A stretch of DNA of 64,000 bases from Trichostrongylus colubriformis (taxonomy: Eukaryota > Nematoda > Chromadorea > Rhabditida > Trichostrongylidae): the NCBI GenBank assembly GCA_963978905.1, contig OZ022261.1:37094130-37158129 (forward strand). Direction: 5' to 3'. The translations under genes were made by a program, and so were the position numbers. The notes beneath the pieces were generated by a model. The model saw only the letters and a program-made list of their open reading frames with translations, had not been told where the DNA came from and searched no databases. Positions 22,744 to 35,862 of the stretch are shown piece after piece (within the stretch, counting starts at the first letter, position 1; each line of letters begins with the position of its first letter).

Positions 22744-25573
22744 TAAGCCGATTATATATAGTAGTGATCTTCCATTTACACTTTGGACCTTCAGCCAGAG
22801 AAACTGATCCTTCGATTATTGCCTATCTCTACGATTACCACCCCCTCAGCGGACCAAATATGACCCCTCCCCTGTCGATTCCTCGACAAAGGCTTGAATC
22901 TGCCTACGAGACCGCAAGATTGCAGTCGCAGACGTGCAGAATTGACAAGCCGAACATTTGCCACATAAGCATATACAGAGTTTACTCAAACCAAAGTGAA
23001 TGCAAAATAGAGTATTCAGCGCCCTGTTTTCAACACAAGTGCCGTTGCAAAGCGATCCATGGCTCAGTGTTCCACTAGCATTCAGCTCCCCTTAATGTGA
23101 AGGTTAGAACGCGGTGGTTTCGCTACAAGCGCAACTACTTTCCACATGGAACAGGTTCTCTCTAGTAAATTTGAAAATAACGCTGAGCAATGCACTCTTT
23201 CGTTTCGCGTGCATGTATTCCGTGAGTTCCGTGGAGCGCCTCTTCGGGTGTCTGGAACACTTTCGAAAAACGTGTGGATTCTAATGGTTTTTAGTGAGCA
23301 GCAATGATCGACGACTGTTGACGTACGTATGTTTGAACGTTTTCACAAGAAACCAGACAGTTTTCAATGGTGACAGTGGTGCAGCTGCAAATAAAGACGC
23401 GACCACTCGAGGTCGTGCAACCATTTACGAAAAACTAGAACGCGTTGACGAGCGCACTGTTTCAGCGGTGATTCGAACCTTAGCGACGATTAGGAAGATT
23501 CTACGATGAAAGCGACGCGCTGCCCGTCTGATCGAGCGAGTCGTGGTCTCGAGTTCGACTCCAGGTGTCCTAATTATTTTGTTCGATCGGGATCGCCATC
23601 GCCATCACCAACGCGGTTCAGGAAGCGATCACACGCATTAACAAACTCTCTTGATTAGCATGGTGGCATTCTGCGTAAAGTGATTACGATTTATGGTTTT
23701 ACCAGAGCGAAAAACCAGACTGAAGCACTAGGGCGCGACTTTTCCCAGTGCCATAATATAACTAATAGCACGTTCCAAAGTTTGAGATGAAATTCGACGC
23801 GCGTACAGTGTCTGCAATACAACCCGCAACCATACCTATTGGAATGCTCTTTTAGCTATTTCAAGGCTTGCAAGCCGAATTATACCATACTTGGGCCCCA
23901 CGAGGGTAGATTGTACTATACGCCAACTGGACAAGCTTTTAAGTATTATATTTCGCGATCTTGCTCTGGAAGAGGATGGTGATGGTACTTTCAAGGCTAC
24001 CAACTCTGCGAGTTGACAGAATCGCATCAGATAGATTTTCTTAAAAAAGGTAAAAGTAGTACCTGGATAAGTGATAGTACACGTTCGTGGATGATCTGTG
24101 GGGTGTCGAACTTCGAGCCAATCAACTTCACCAGATCTTGGACAAAATCCTTAGAGCAGACGAGCACGTGAAAGTTATGACCACAGTTTTTCACACACGT
24201 TTCCAAGACCGTCAATGTATACATCACAATTGCATTATTCTTACACATATTTGTATGAAGACGTTTACGAATAGCACGCACAGCATCCTTGGCACTGAAA
24301 AGTACAGGTTATTTTGAAGGGACTGGTACTATAAGATGCTAACAAAGACCAATTTTTAAACGAGTTTTTTCAGGGAGACTTTTTCCCTTGCTAGTAACGC
24401 GGGTTGGAAAACTATGTCATAATCAAATAGCTGTTGTGACGTGGTCAATAACGGATATGAGCAGCTAATTTCCTGATAGAACACCTTTTTTACAGATACG
24501 AGCTGCCAGGATCGAAAATGCTGAGCAATGATAACAAGCCGGCTATTGAAAGAATGCATACCCAGTTAGAAGAAACCCTCCTAGTAATCACTGCGAGATG
24601 AAAAATGAAGAGTAATGAGAAACTCTACCGACATATGCAGTAACCTCTACCAAGTTCTACCCATTCTTTTACTGATTCTTGCAAGGACTACTACACAGAT
24701 TTCACAAACCTCCGCTGACCACTTTGCCACAAGCAACTTAATCGCAGCATGGTACTGGCTAATATTAACTCAGTTGAGAGCAGCTAATCTATTCTACCAT
24801 GGTAAAAAAATGAAGATCTATAAGCGTATCTAAAAGATCAGAAAAAACTAACCCATCTTCGGTGCTGTTAATGAAGTCACAGATCTCCATGTTTAAACCC
24901 CAATTCTCGGTGGCGAGAATAGAAGCATTTGTGGCTAGCTCTGAAAAAAAAACATGATAAATCCAACTAAAACGTTTATAAACTTCAATGAAACGAGCGA
25001 TGCTCTAATTGCTTTTGGACCAGATTCACTATAAGCTGCCACTGTCAATGCACGCGTGCAGAACGCATCCTCCAGTCAAGAGAACTGGTAGCAGAGTTGG
25101 TGAGAGTGGAGTTTTAGCTTCATTCCGGCAAACAGCATTTGGGTAATAGGGGTTGGTAGTTGTGATCATAGAATAACACCAAAGTCTCTCGAGATGGGGT
25201 TTAACTGCAAATCACTTTGCTAACAATTAGTACTTAGAAATATTCTGGTAGACCATGTTTAATGGTTATCTTAACGATTATTCAGCTAAGTGATGTTTTC
25301 AGGCGTCCACAATAACCCTGCTTTGCGGAATGACAAATAGCACTATTACAAAAATAATTTTCGCCGGAACGTGACAACAAGCAGAAATCTTATGAATACA
25401 AGCACTTCGTTCGGAAGAATCACGTTTCGAGAGTGGTACCCACCGATTTTGCGTCCGACTGGGGTCGAAAAGGGATTTCCTTGGAAAAAATCTGACACCT
25501 GTTCGCCGACTTTGGCCGCTGCCTCCTTGGCAGATTCCATCGTTTTCGACACTTGCTCGCTCACGTTGCTCAT
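16063..25573 (-). CDS. TOM1-like VHS/GAT endosomal sorting adaptor, 11 exons
   Basis: Exons in transcript order are 25573-25444, 24940-24853, 24294-24063, 19723-19589, 18144-18079, 18021-17920, 17863-17716, 17284-17081, 16787-16699, 16630-16576 and 16109-16063. Every junction keeps phase and gives 431 aa. TOM1 proteins bind ubiquitin, clathrin and Tollip on endosomes and sort cargo. The VHS domain (about residues 34-185) contains [45 protein letters not shown] and [14 protein letters not shown]. The GAT domain (about 225-315) contains [16 protein letters not shown] and [20 protein letters not shown] clathrin-box-like DLIDVG is followed by QQLAGM, as in TOM1. An N-terminal extension of about 18 residues precedes the usual start. 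Intron 3 is 4.3 kb. A small extra exon between the last two is possible. In C. elegans I recall the TOM1 homologue as C07A12.7. Confidence 0.88.
22495..22765. repeat. second copy of the tandem-unit/tail repeat, with (GACA)n
   Basis: Two partial tails, each with tccagggtcccagct and tgcgacgcgagatatgaattt, lie at 22515-22555 and 22660-22703. Between them is a unit resembling those at 13.1-13.5 kb. The second tail runs into a GACA microsatellite (about 22705-22743) and then cgattatatatagtag. It lies in the 4.3-kb third intron of the TOM1-like gene. Confidence 0.65.
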
Positions 25574-28055
25574 CCTTTATAAAGAGAAATTAGTTAACAA
25601 TGACGAAACAAGATGACGATGACAAAAGATCGCGTGCGACGACGAATAATTTCCATAAGGCCGAAGAATATTTCTTGTAGCATGGCGCTGCACGAAATCG
25701 CCACTGAAGCTAGGCCTGAGCCAGAAAATAACTAGCAAAAGCTGGCTATCCATTTTTTCTGAACAAAAAATAGACTTGTTGTGGAAACAAAAGCGGTATT
25801 GCGAAATCGGAGAAATTGTTTCCCATCGTAGCACCAGGAAGTTTGCGACGATTAATGGATAGAAAAGCTCAAAGTAACTTTGTAAGGTACTCGTTGTGCA
25901 TGGCGAGAACCAAAACAAAACATAAATAACAATGACATTCGAGGGTTCCAGGGGCCAGTTGTGAGGTGTGGGAGTGGGGGCAGTTCCCATTCATCGCACA
26001 TACTGAGGAGCACTCGCGATCGATACGCATCCCGCACCCACTTTGGCCAAATGCCATATAAGCTGGACTTTGGGCACAAACCCTATGCCACCAGTAACCC
26101 GGTTAATCTAATTTGATAATTTTTATTGTATGTGGAAGTTGCTCACTTGAATGGCAATTTTAAGAACACAGGAAGCCTGCCGACATCTAGCTGGCTGTGT
26201 TACTGCAATTTTCAGGCGTAACCATCTGTGTGGTATTTGCATTAGCAAACCAGTCATCGTTAACAATACAATAATGTCATCATTTTGTTTTTTTATTTTT
26301 GCAGAATCAAGCCCAATGCCAGGAAAAAGAGGTACAGTACGATGTCGCTACTACAGAATCGCGATTGTTATCTCATCGTCAGTGATCGATAACACTGCTG
26401 ATTACTTTGTGACTGTGCCGTAAAACTGTATTTCACCCATCGTCGAAAAAGTCTCGGAGAGAAAATACGCAACACGCACAATTACAAATCTCTCAAGGAC
26501 TTTTGACCCACGCGATCAATACTTTGGTGTTCTGTGACGATCTTGATTAATGGATGAAAGAAGTGCAGCGTGAACATTTTGCAGAGGCTGCAACAATAAC
26601 TCTAAGCTATAAAGGATGTATGAAACTCCAGGTATTAATGTTATTAGTTAAAAACGGGGGGAGGGGGTCCTTTTTGTGCATCGATTTGTCAGTTTCACTG
26701 TCACAAAATGGTGGATGTGTTCGTGTTTGAATACGATTTTTCAATTCAGCCGTCCATTAAACAAAAAAAGCGCTGTGAAACGTCATTAGCATGTAAAGTG
26801 CAATGCTGCTTCAATAACAAAAATTCCCTTTTTGAGTGCATACCCTAATATCTTGGTTAAGTGCTATTGTGCACAGAACACTATTTCGTATTGCCCTGAA
26901 TCTTTACGGATTGGATTGACGGGCTTTTATGTCGGATTACTGGAGAAACGTTATTCTTAAAGTAAACGTGCGTGCGATCACTTGGAAGAGAAATCAACGG
27001 GGCCCTGATTGATTCGAGGTGCTCCTCGGTCAAAGATCAGGAAGACAGCGGTCTGTTGTGGGTAATCTGCCGACGAGAACGTCCTTGTGAGATAGGTTGG
27101 ATCAGATAGCTATACCGAGCAACAGTTATGGCGGACACTTTCGACCCAAAACAACCTCATCTCAATCGATATATCCATCGTAAATCACTCCATCATCACT
27201 GACCAACGAGAAATCTGATCAATATCCGATGGCCGAAGAGGAAGTGGCTGCTCCCTTTCTACACATAAGAAATTAAATACTTACACCAAATAGAACCAAA
27301 TTTCGTACTGCTGTCGTTTTAGTGCTTGTTCAAGTTGTGAAACAATTTCCTAGCACTTGGAGAAAAAACACTGGTATGAGCCTTGGAAACGACCTCTGAA
27401 TCTGATAGGTAACCCTGATATTTAACTCCGGGCCCCATCTTTCCAATACGCTGCCCGTTCTTCTCCGAGTGTGAAAAAAGAAAGTTTCAGCGAAGCTCTG
27501 GCATATTGTCATTTTTATCACCTGCCTACAAATCGTGTGAAACTATCCAAAAATACAATTTATGAAACGTTCGTAAAAGACGTGTGGGAAAATGGGTACG
27601 GAAAGCAGTTCCCAGCACATCGCTAACCACCCGACCACATTTCAAGATTTTTTCCCTGTCAATGCTAAGGTCAAGGGCAAAACGGTCCTAATCGATCACC
27701 ATGGCGACGATCACACCAAAGAATATAATGTTATCCGAAACAATGATAATTGAGTAATGAAGCAGGAAACCGTTCAGTATAAGGCGAGACTGGAATGTCA
27801 ATGAACGGAAATGTAAATAGTCCCGACAAGATTGCAATCGACTTTGTTTGCTTTGTCTTCCTCGTTCGAATTCACCAGTCCTATTCACCACAACTGACAG
27901 CCCACTACCTGTCCGACCCCACCGCAAAAGTTTCCTAATACGTGCGTACTTAGACGAATCGTTATCCACCGACATTCGTCATGCATGCGCTAAGTCCACG
28001 TCGACCAAGAGGAAAATGTGGCCAACGGAGAGTTGACACGCGGCGCGGCCTTGCG
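25574..28055. other. divergent intergenic region between the TOM1-like gene and pdi-2
   Basis: The two genes are transcribed away from each other across about 2.6 kb. I recognise no gene here. A G-rich run lies at 26656-26666. A stretch at about 26870-27260 has faint, unproven resemblance to mariner sequence. The proximal pdi-2 promoter is listed separately. Confidence 0.4.
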
Positions 28056-28166
28056 AGCTGCTCGACCAATCAGCGTCGGGGGCGGAGCACACGTCAGCCA
28101 ATAAGACGGGTGCACGGACTGCTGTCTCTACGTCGCTTCGACCCGATTGTCATTCATTGGGGCGCA
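28056..28166 (+). promoter_or_regulatory. pdi-2 proximal promoter: CCAAT boxes and UPR-type CACGTCA
   Basis: Within 110 bp of the ATG there are CCAAT boxes at 28066-28070 and 28098-28102 and an inverted one (ATTGG) at 28156-28160. CACGTCA at 28090-28096 is the reverse complement of the TGACGTG core bound by XBP1/ATF6-type factors. The arrangement fits induction by ER stress, as expected for a PDI gene. There is no typical trans-splice acceptor just before the ATG. Confidence 0.5.
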
Positions 28167-30569
28167 ATGTTCAAACTCGCCTGCGTTTGCCTCTTTGCTC
28201 TGTCGGCATTTGCAGCAACCGTTGAGGAAGAGAAAAATGTGATCGTCCTCACTAAGGTAATCACTTATATTCATTCAACTAGCTACTATTACTTTACTTT
28301 CGCACCGACTACTACCACTTAGTGAAAAACTAAACGAACTCTGACCCGGCAATCGTTCTTTGTGCTTTGACCTAGAAAACGCTTACTTTTCGGGCGCATC
28401 ACTTATACTAGGCAATGCTGCCTAGTTAGGGCTGCTCCAATATCCTTCGAGAAGTTTCGTCTTCTGCCATATCGATTGCTTAGGTAGACATTTTCATGCA
28501 GGCAGTATGGCAACGCCATATTTTTTTGTGATGCAGTCTCATCCAGAGCTGTACAATGGTGCTTGTGGATGTGTCCTAATCAACTTATCATGACTCTGTT
28601 GAGTAATACCTTACTTTCAGGATAATTTCGATGAAGTTATCAACGGTCACGAGTTTGTTCTTGCCGAGTTCTACGCTCCTTGGTGCGGTCACTGCAAGGT
28701 TCGTGAAACTCATTTGCTTTCAAATGTCCAAATGTTTTGGTTGATGGTTGTTTCAGTTTTCATGCCATCACGTTACGTATTCAGGCTCTCGCCCCCGAGT
28801 ACGAGAAAGCCGCTACCCAACTGAAGGAGGAAGGGTCAGAGATCAAGTTGGCGAAGCTCGACGCCACCGTTCACGGTGATGTTGCCAGCAAGTTCGAAGT
28901 CCGCGGTTATCCAACGCTGAAATTGTTCCGCAACGGAAAACCCTCCGAATACACCGGTGGACGTGATGCCGCGTCGATTGTCGCCTGGTTGAAGAAGAAG
29001 ACCGGCCCAGTTGCGAAGACTCTTAAGACGGCCGATGACGTTAAGTCGCTGCAAGAGGAGGCTGACGTCGTCGTTGTTGGATACTTCAAGGTGTGTTCCT
29101 TGTATGCACAGCATATCGACCGTCATTATGAGTACGTGTGTGTGTGTGTGATGAGGTAGCCTTGAGAGTAGCCATGGCCTTCACCGTCCCCGGCGCTCCA
29201 CTTTTTCGCGCGCACGTGACAGGTTGCAGTCATGTTCGTTGGGTGGTCGTTTTTCTCTCTTCACAGTTTCATGTGAACACGTTGAATAGAAACCTGTAGG
29301 CAGCCTACATTTATTTATGCAGCCTTTCAATAGCTTTTTTGTAGCCGTAGTTTCAGACAGAAGCAGTCACCAATAATCAGTAATGGCGGGATAGCACTGT
29401 TTTAGTTTCATTCTCCATGCGAAATAGAATTGTCTAGCTGTGAAATTATCTTTTCAATTTCAGTCAAAAGAGTGTTTACTTTTCAGAAAGCCGATGGTGA
29501 TAAGGCCAAAGTCTTCCTCGAGGTTGCTGGTGGAATTGATGACATTCCCTTTGGAATCACCACCGACGATGCTGCAAAGAAAGAGCTCCAGCTCAAAGAC
29601 GAAGGCATCGTTCTTCTCAAGAAATTCGATGAAGGACGTGATGTGTTCGAGGAGAAGCTCACCGCTGAAGCCCTCAAGACTTGGATCCAGGCCAACCGCC
29701 TTGCTCTTGTGTCCGAATTCACTCAAGAAACCGCTTCTGTCATCTTTGGTGGAGAGATCAAGAGCCACAACCTTCTGTTTGTCTCCAAGGAATCAAGCGA
29801 GTTCGAGAAGCTTGAAAAGGAGTTCAAGAACGCCGCCAAGCAATTCAAGGGCAAGGTTCTGTTCGTCTACATCAACACCGATGTCGAAGACAATGCCCGT
29901 ATCATGGAATTCTTCGGACTCAAGAAGGACGATCTGCCAGCTGTCCGTCTGATTTCTCTCGAAGAGGATATGACCAAATTCAAGCCCGACTTTGCTGAAA
30001 TCAACACCGAGAACATTGTTAAGTTCACGCAGTCGTACCTCGATGGTGCCCTCAAGCCTCACCTCATGTCCGAGGAAATTCCCGAGGACTGGGACAAGGC
30101 ACCAGTCAAGGTTCTCGTCGGAAAGAACTTTGAACAAGTTGCCCGTGACAATACCAAGAATGTGCTCGTCGAGTTCTACGCCCCATGGTGCGGTCACTGC
30201 AAGCAACTTGCTCCTACCTGGGACAAACTCGGAGAGAAGTTCGCCGACCACGAGAACATCATTATTGCTAAGATGGACGCTACTGCCAACGAGGTAAGAA
30301 TGGTCTTCTTTTGTGAAAAGATTCCGCCATGAATTGGCGAGTAGTTCAAATCAATTGCTATTTTGTAGGTTGAGGACGTGAAGGTGCAGTCATTCCCAAC
30401 GATCAAGTTCTTCCCAGCTGGATCAAACAAGGTCATCGACTACACTGGTGACAGAACTCTTGAGGGCTTCACCAAGTTCCTTGAGAGTGGTGGCAAGGAA
30501 GGAGCTGGACCATCAGATGATGAGAAGGCTGCTGAAGAAGCTGAGGAGGAGGTTCACACTGAGCTCTAA
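28167..30569 (+). CDS. pdi-2: protein disulfide isomerase (P4HB/PDI-2 type), 5 exons
   Basis: Exons are 28167-28256, 28621-28698, 28785-29090, 29487-30293 and 30369-30569. They join in phase to give 493 aa, the standard PDI length. It forms and isomerises disulfides in the ER lumen, and the C. elegans orthologue is also the beta subunit of prolyl 4-hydroxylase for collagen. Visible features are a signal peptide (residues 1-16), an a domain with WCGHCK (active-site Cys 52 and 55), b and b' thioredoxin-like domains, an a' domain with WCGHCK (Cys 393 and 396), an acidic C-terminal tail and a terminal HTEL ER-retention signal. Exon 1 holds only the signal peptide and the first mature residues. 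An upstream acceptor at 29462 in intron 3 would add residues absent from the family, so 29487 was chosen. The assignment to pdi-2 rests on HTEL, length and overall similarity. Confidence 0.95.
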
Positions 30570-30802
30570 ACAAATCGCCGCTGTCATTCTGGGGTCGTGC
30601 ACTGTGTCGGCCTGTTGTTACAGTTAATTTATTTGGTCTAGGAATCACCCATATACGAGTGATTTAAACATTGCCTTCCTGTATATGCGTTTTTTCTTCA
30701 TTTCTTCTTTTTGATTGTGATCGTTGATGATGAGTGACGATGAGTTATAATAAGATATTTATTCTTCATCTCATTGCACCACCGCGTCTATGCACTGGGT
30801 TT

Positions 30803-30808
30803 AATAAA
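30803..30808 (+). promoter_or_regulatory. poly(A) signal of pdi-2
   Basis: AATAAA lies 234 nt after the stop codon. Confidence 0.45.
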
Positions 30809-30929
30809 CATAAAAATGTTTTTGTTCTTCATATAGCATCCACAATATGGAAACATTTAATGGCTAGAATCGCTCCGAATAGTCTATCAATGGATGATGA
30901 ATTACGGCTGTGTGTGTAATTCGTGGAGA

Positions 30930-33900
30930 CAGGATGACGGTCGTTTCCAAAGGAAGTGGAAGGGTGACGGTCGTCTCAAGAGAAAGTGCAAGTTTCAGTG
31001 AGATCTTCAGGTGTGACCAGGAAGAACTCCAGTGTCCAGTTTCGGAGTGTGGATTGACTTAGAGTTCCTGAGCTCCTTATCCGATCACACGGGTAAATAC
31101 GTATACTCCACGTGCACTTTGCGAACTGCGGACATTTCGCCGTTTTTCGGCAACCGGCGACTTCAGCACGGGCGGTGCCCGGTTGTGTGGGGTGAACTGC
31201 ACAGACGTCGTTCAGGAGTACCTTCATCCTCCTCTTGTAGCAGCAGTGGTGACCATTTGTGGAAGCATCGTCTTTTGACAGAGCTCGAGAGAGGTCTATG
31301 TCGACCCCAAAACAATAACGTTGTCAGTTGGTTTGGTTTCTTGGGTTTTTCACGGTCATACATTCGTAAAGGAATTCCATCGGAACTGGGGTGGTATTTG
31401 TCCCATTGGGGTGGGGGTTGTACCGGGCAAGTTGCGGCCGAGCGGGAGTCGTAGAGGGTGCAGTTGAGTTGGTGAACGGGAAGCGAAAAATTTTTCGTAA
31501 ATTGTATTTCCTCACCTCCTCTACACCTGTGCCACGACTCCATTGCTGTGTATGAAGGATGAAGAAAGGTTCCTTCTCCAAACTGTGTATTGCAATCGTT
31601 TCATAGGAGAAGCAGTCTTACATACGCGCTCCGATTCCTTGACATGATGCTTCGCACTGACGGTGACACCCACAGCGGCACAGTGCAGTCGCTTCCTTCT
31701 ACATATTTCTGACCTACATTTACCAATAAGTGGAAAGTATGGCAGTTGTTGCACCTAACGTCACGTACTAGTAATTACGCGGATAGCTCACGCTCTGACA
31801 ACAATAAGGCGGCGAAAATGAAAGTAGAGATGTCAAGTAGTATGGCAGAGAAGAAAAATGAAGTGGTCAAACACTCCAGCAGTGGGACCTAGATTCTACT
31901 TGTTGGCAATCGTTTTTGCAAGTTTTCGCGGCACCTCCTTACCGTACCGTGCCTATTCACGCGGACCCGTGACACGTGGCAGTGATACGCAATTATCAGG
32001 CGCATTTGCCTATGGGAGGATCTCCGCTGGGGGGGGGGGGGGAACATAGCCACTGAGCCACTGCTGTAACCTTGTACTTCAAATCTGAATTACAGCTCCT
32101 GCTGCCCTTGAATGTGTGACCGAACTCCACAAAGCTATGTTGTGGCCTGAGCGCTATCTTCTTCAAAAAAGCTGTTTTGCGCAAGAATGCGAATCACGTA
32201 CTCCTTCCTATTCAAGGGATTAAAGGGTCTGTCGCGAAAGGCCAAACGATGATTTGTCTGTGTGAGGGAGCGAACCATGATCCATCGAAATGCGCCTTCA
32301 GTGACCGCTCTGCACATAACTACCTGTGCACCGTACGAATCTCTCACCTAGTAATTGGACACTTTGCGGTGTACCGATTCGTTAAGGGTCGTTAGAATGA
32401 CTGCTACTGGAGCTGCGTTCGGTGCGACTGTAACGCGGATACAGTGTATGACTTTAAAGACTGGTTGATTGCTTTAGTATGCCGCTGTTAGGAACCTGCA
32501 TTTGATCAATGGGTACATTAGTAGTCCAGGGGAAATATGGGTGAAACCACGACTTGAGCCTTATCACAAACTACGACGCTTTTGCAATGGTTTGCAAAGG
32601 AATCATCTTATCGGGGTTGATACAGATGTTGCCTCATCTCAAAATTGATCTGCTGACCGACGACCAGTTGCCGGGGTGAGGTAGGGTGAGTGCGAGTATT
32701 CATTTTATTGGTTGATAGGGACATACCGCCAATCAGAGAAGTACATAACACCATTTCAGTCACTTCCCCCGGCTTTGTCAGAGTAGATGTATCAGAATAC
32801 AAAAGCAGCTTCGTGCATTCGATTTCACACTTGTCGTGTGATGCTTCTCAAGCAAATGATTAGCGGTTACTGTGGCTTAGAAATTGATTGCCTCAAAGCA
32901 TTTGTGCAGAGGAGAAGCTGCAACGATTCAGAAGCCGCAACGACTTGCATGACTTACACCCTAATGATCAGCTGTTTTCGAATCAGTAGGGGTGAGCATT
33001 TTCAAAAGGATGAAGGAGTCCAAAACAGCTGACGAGGCCACAGTTCAAAGAAACCGCTTCTGTTATCCTTCTATAGCATTTCAATGTGTAAGCTTAATAG
33101 ATTTGAGAAACCTGAACCATTTCGGCCCGGAACGAGGAGTCTAACCAGAATTCTGATGCAATGGTGGACGATTCACGAAAAAGCGCGGAAACGGCACACT
33201 CACTAAAAATTTGTAAGTGTTGCAAGATTATGCGTTCCGAATATTCCTGTCTCATGGTTGAGTCCCAGGAAAAAAATCTGCAGGCACTGTCAGTAAAATA
33301 ATGTAACGCTCTTGTCGTGGCGTTGACTATAGCATAGAAAATGCACTTCACAGCCCTTTACTGGTCTGAAACAGTAGAACTCATGAATAAATCATATGTT
33401 TTTACTCTCCAGTGCCATTCGTCTTTTAATCAGGCTCTTGACGAAACAGTTAATATTATTAGACACTTATCCTAAAACATTTAGTAATACCATTCAGTTT
33501 TTTGGCTTTTCTGTTGCTAAGCAGCACAGCAGCAGATCACTGAGAGTGTCGACAGAGTCGCCTTTTGAGCAGAGAGCTGAAGAGAAAAAGGCTGAAGCTG
33601 ATACAAGGGTATGGCGGCATAGGCGATGGAGGTGCTGTCTCTCCATGTGCAGCAGAGCCACAGTAATACCTGGTTAGTATGCAAAATGGCATTGCCACGT
33701 GTGGGACGGGCGAGGGGTCCACACTTCCACTTTAAGGAACGTCCACGAAAATCCCATGATTCTGATTACTCTCAAAATCGTTCTACTAGATACATCACAT
33801 GATCAAAACACGGAAGGAATCGAGAATTTTCCTTCATTCCAGAGTAAAAATCGAGGAAGGGGAAGAGGAGCAATTCCCTTGAATTTCCGCTAAAATCACA

Positions 33901-35860
33901 TTTCCCAAAATTGAACAGCTGTCGGCGGGCGAATCGTAGTTCAAATTTTCGTGTCCAGTGTTGATTTGCTACTCGCTCCGTCTCTGACCACGTGAGAGTC
34001 GCCTCTCTACTTCTCAGCTCCTTAGCGTCCATACCCACTCAAACGTCCCAGCCCGTCATTTGTCGCTTTGAGGAGCTTTATCTCAATTGGATTCTGGTAG
34101 AACCATCGACGACGACCCCTGCTACAATCTGTAGTCGTCAAACTCCTCTCTCCCTAGTTTGAGGGGAGGAGTTGGGCAATGCGGCCGAAGAAAGCACTCA
34201 TATCTCGACGGTGGAAGAGATCGGTTCACCCTCACCACATCTTCATCTCACACATTCTATTCACTGCTATAAATAATACTGAACCACCGTCTTTATCTTA
34301 TAAGATCGCAATGGCCACCACACCCTATTCTTAAGCACCCATCCGATACAGGCGTGGAACTTTAAACGCGGTCCTTAGTAAGCAAAAATGACACAAATAT
34401 TTTGGTAACATAAAAACTCAAATTGTCGTCGACGCCTCCTTCAAAGGAACACACTAGGATCACCTTGAATGGGTTAAAGAGCTGAATTATTGAATTGGAG
34501 GTGCTGAGGAATACGCCGACAAAGAAAAATCGAAGAAAGCCCCCGAAAACGGAAGAAAAGGCTCTCCTGGCATCTGACCTTGTACGAGATCAACGCTTGA
34601 AAGTGAGCCACTTAGTCAGCTTCCGCTGGATAGTATCACGACGAATTTCATGATATCACCTATATCGTTATCATCGTTCCCTTCATTATTGGATTTCTTT
34701 CTCATCTTGTCTTATCGCATGAATCACAGGCCCAATTGCCACTCTGTTGCCACCATTGTCAGCGTCATTGCCAGCAATCGAGTCTGAAGCGGGCGGGCGT
34801 GGGTTGCATGGTGGAGTCGCGCCTTCACCATGCAGCCCAGGCTCGAAGTGACAGGCCACGGGGAGGGGCGTCCGAGTGGGTGTGGACGCTAGAGAACAGA
34901 GCGAGAACCGAATTAACATTGGGCACGAAAGTTTGAGCAGTCCAGGTATCTTCCTTGGCTATCTACACTCCAGAAACTCACACTCACGCCTCGATGAAGG
35001 CACAGCCTACGTGGCTTGCGTCGATCTATCTGACCATGGCGTATTCTCTGTAGTGACTCACGACCTCCCCATACCGTTCCGGCTCGCCAAAATTCGCTCG
35101 ACCTGGATTAGAGTCGTTTTTAGGTCATCTTCAGAAGTGTCCGCGATTTTTTAAGACGGCTCTTTTACTTGGAAAGCAGTGAGTGGACAAGATGGTAACC
35201 TGTCGGCGCTTCAGGAAGTACGGTAGACCTTGTTAAACCTTTCAGCTGATCCTGTGGAGAGCATCTGACCTTGGTAATCTTGCGGTATGAACTATCCTCT
35301 TGTCGTGCAGGAGTATACTCAGCCTTGTCTGAAGGGTCTTCTCAGCTGGCCCTCTTTCTCTCGATAGAGGTGAGCTGTGGGATTTTTTGACAGTTATGAT
35401 GTTCTTATTGCATCTGCTAGTCTCCTAGACCCTCCACATCCCATCAAGGAAAGATCTCGAGATGGACACTCTGTGTTATCCTAGCAATGAGCTCTCGAGC
35501 TGTCCTCGCACCTGTACCGTCCATTCTTTACAAGGTGCAAATCCTAGAGTATTTTTGGTAGCCTTTTGCCATCTCTGAATGGCCAAAGATCGTAGCGCTG
35601 TTTTATACTGCAAGATACCTACATTTCAGACGATTGTATTGAGGCGATAATTCAGTTGTAGAAAAATCGTAAAGGCTCTCAGAGAGTAGAAAAAGCTTTT
35701 TGGAATGGTATATTACTTCTGGTCTCACGGTGAAATATTGCAAGAAAAGAGGAATAAAGTCTTAGGAGCCTGCATAGTACCCAGCCTAATAGTAAGTTCG
35801 ACTACCAGCACAGAAATGAAGGTTTCTGTTATTTTGTTATCCTACTATCTACATACAATA
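30930..35860. other. intergenic, no gene recognised
   Basis: A short imperfect duplication (two units of about 30 bp with gacggtcgt) lies at 30934-30992, and a run of G at 32030-32041. ORFs up to 140 aa on both strands show no family motifs. The string ctgttttgcgcaagaatgc near 32170 recurs near 38212, so part of this stretch is dispersed repeat. Confidence 0.35.
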
Positions 35861-35862
35861 TA

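Noticed and set aside
22700..22745. CRISPR-like or functional short tandem array
   Set aside because: It is a simple GACA microsatellite at the end of a dispersed repeat in a eukaryotic genome; there are no spacers.
23490..23580. tRNA gene near a B-box-like gagttcgactcc (23551)
   Set aside because: No A-box at the right distance and no acceptor-stem pairing.
26870..27260. Decayed mariner fragment
   Set aside because: Some translated pieces look vaguely like a mariner linker (for example a DQEDSG-type string), but no TIR, no TA duplication and no catalytic motif could be found.
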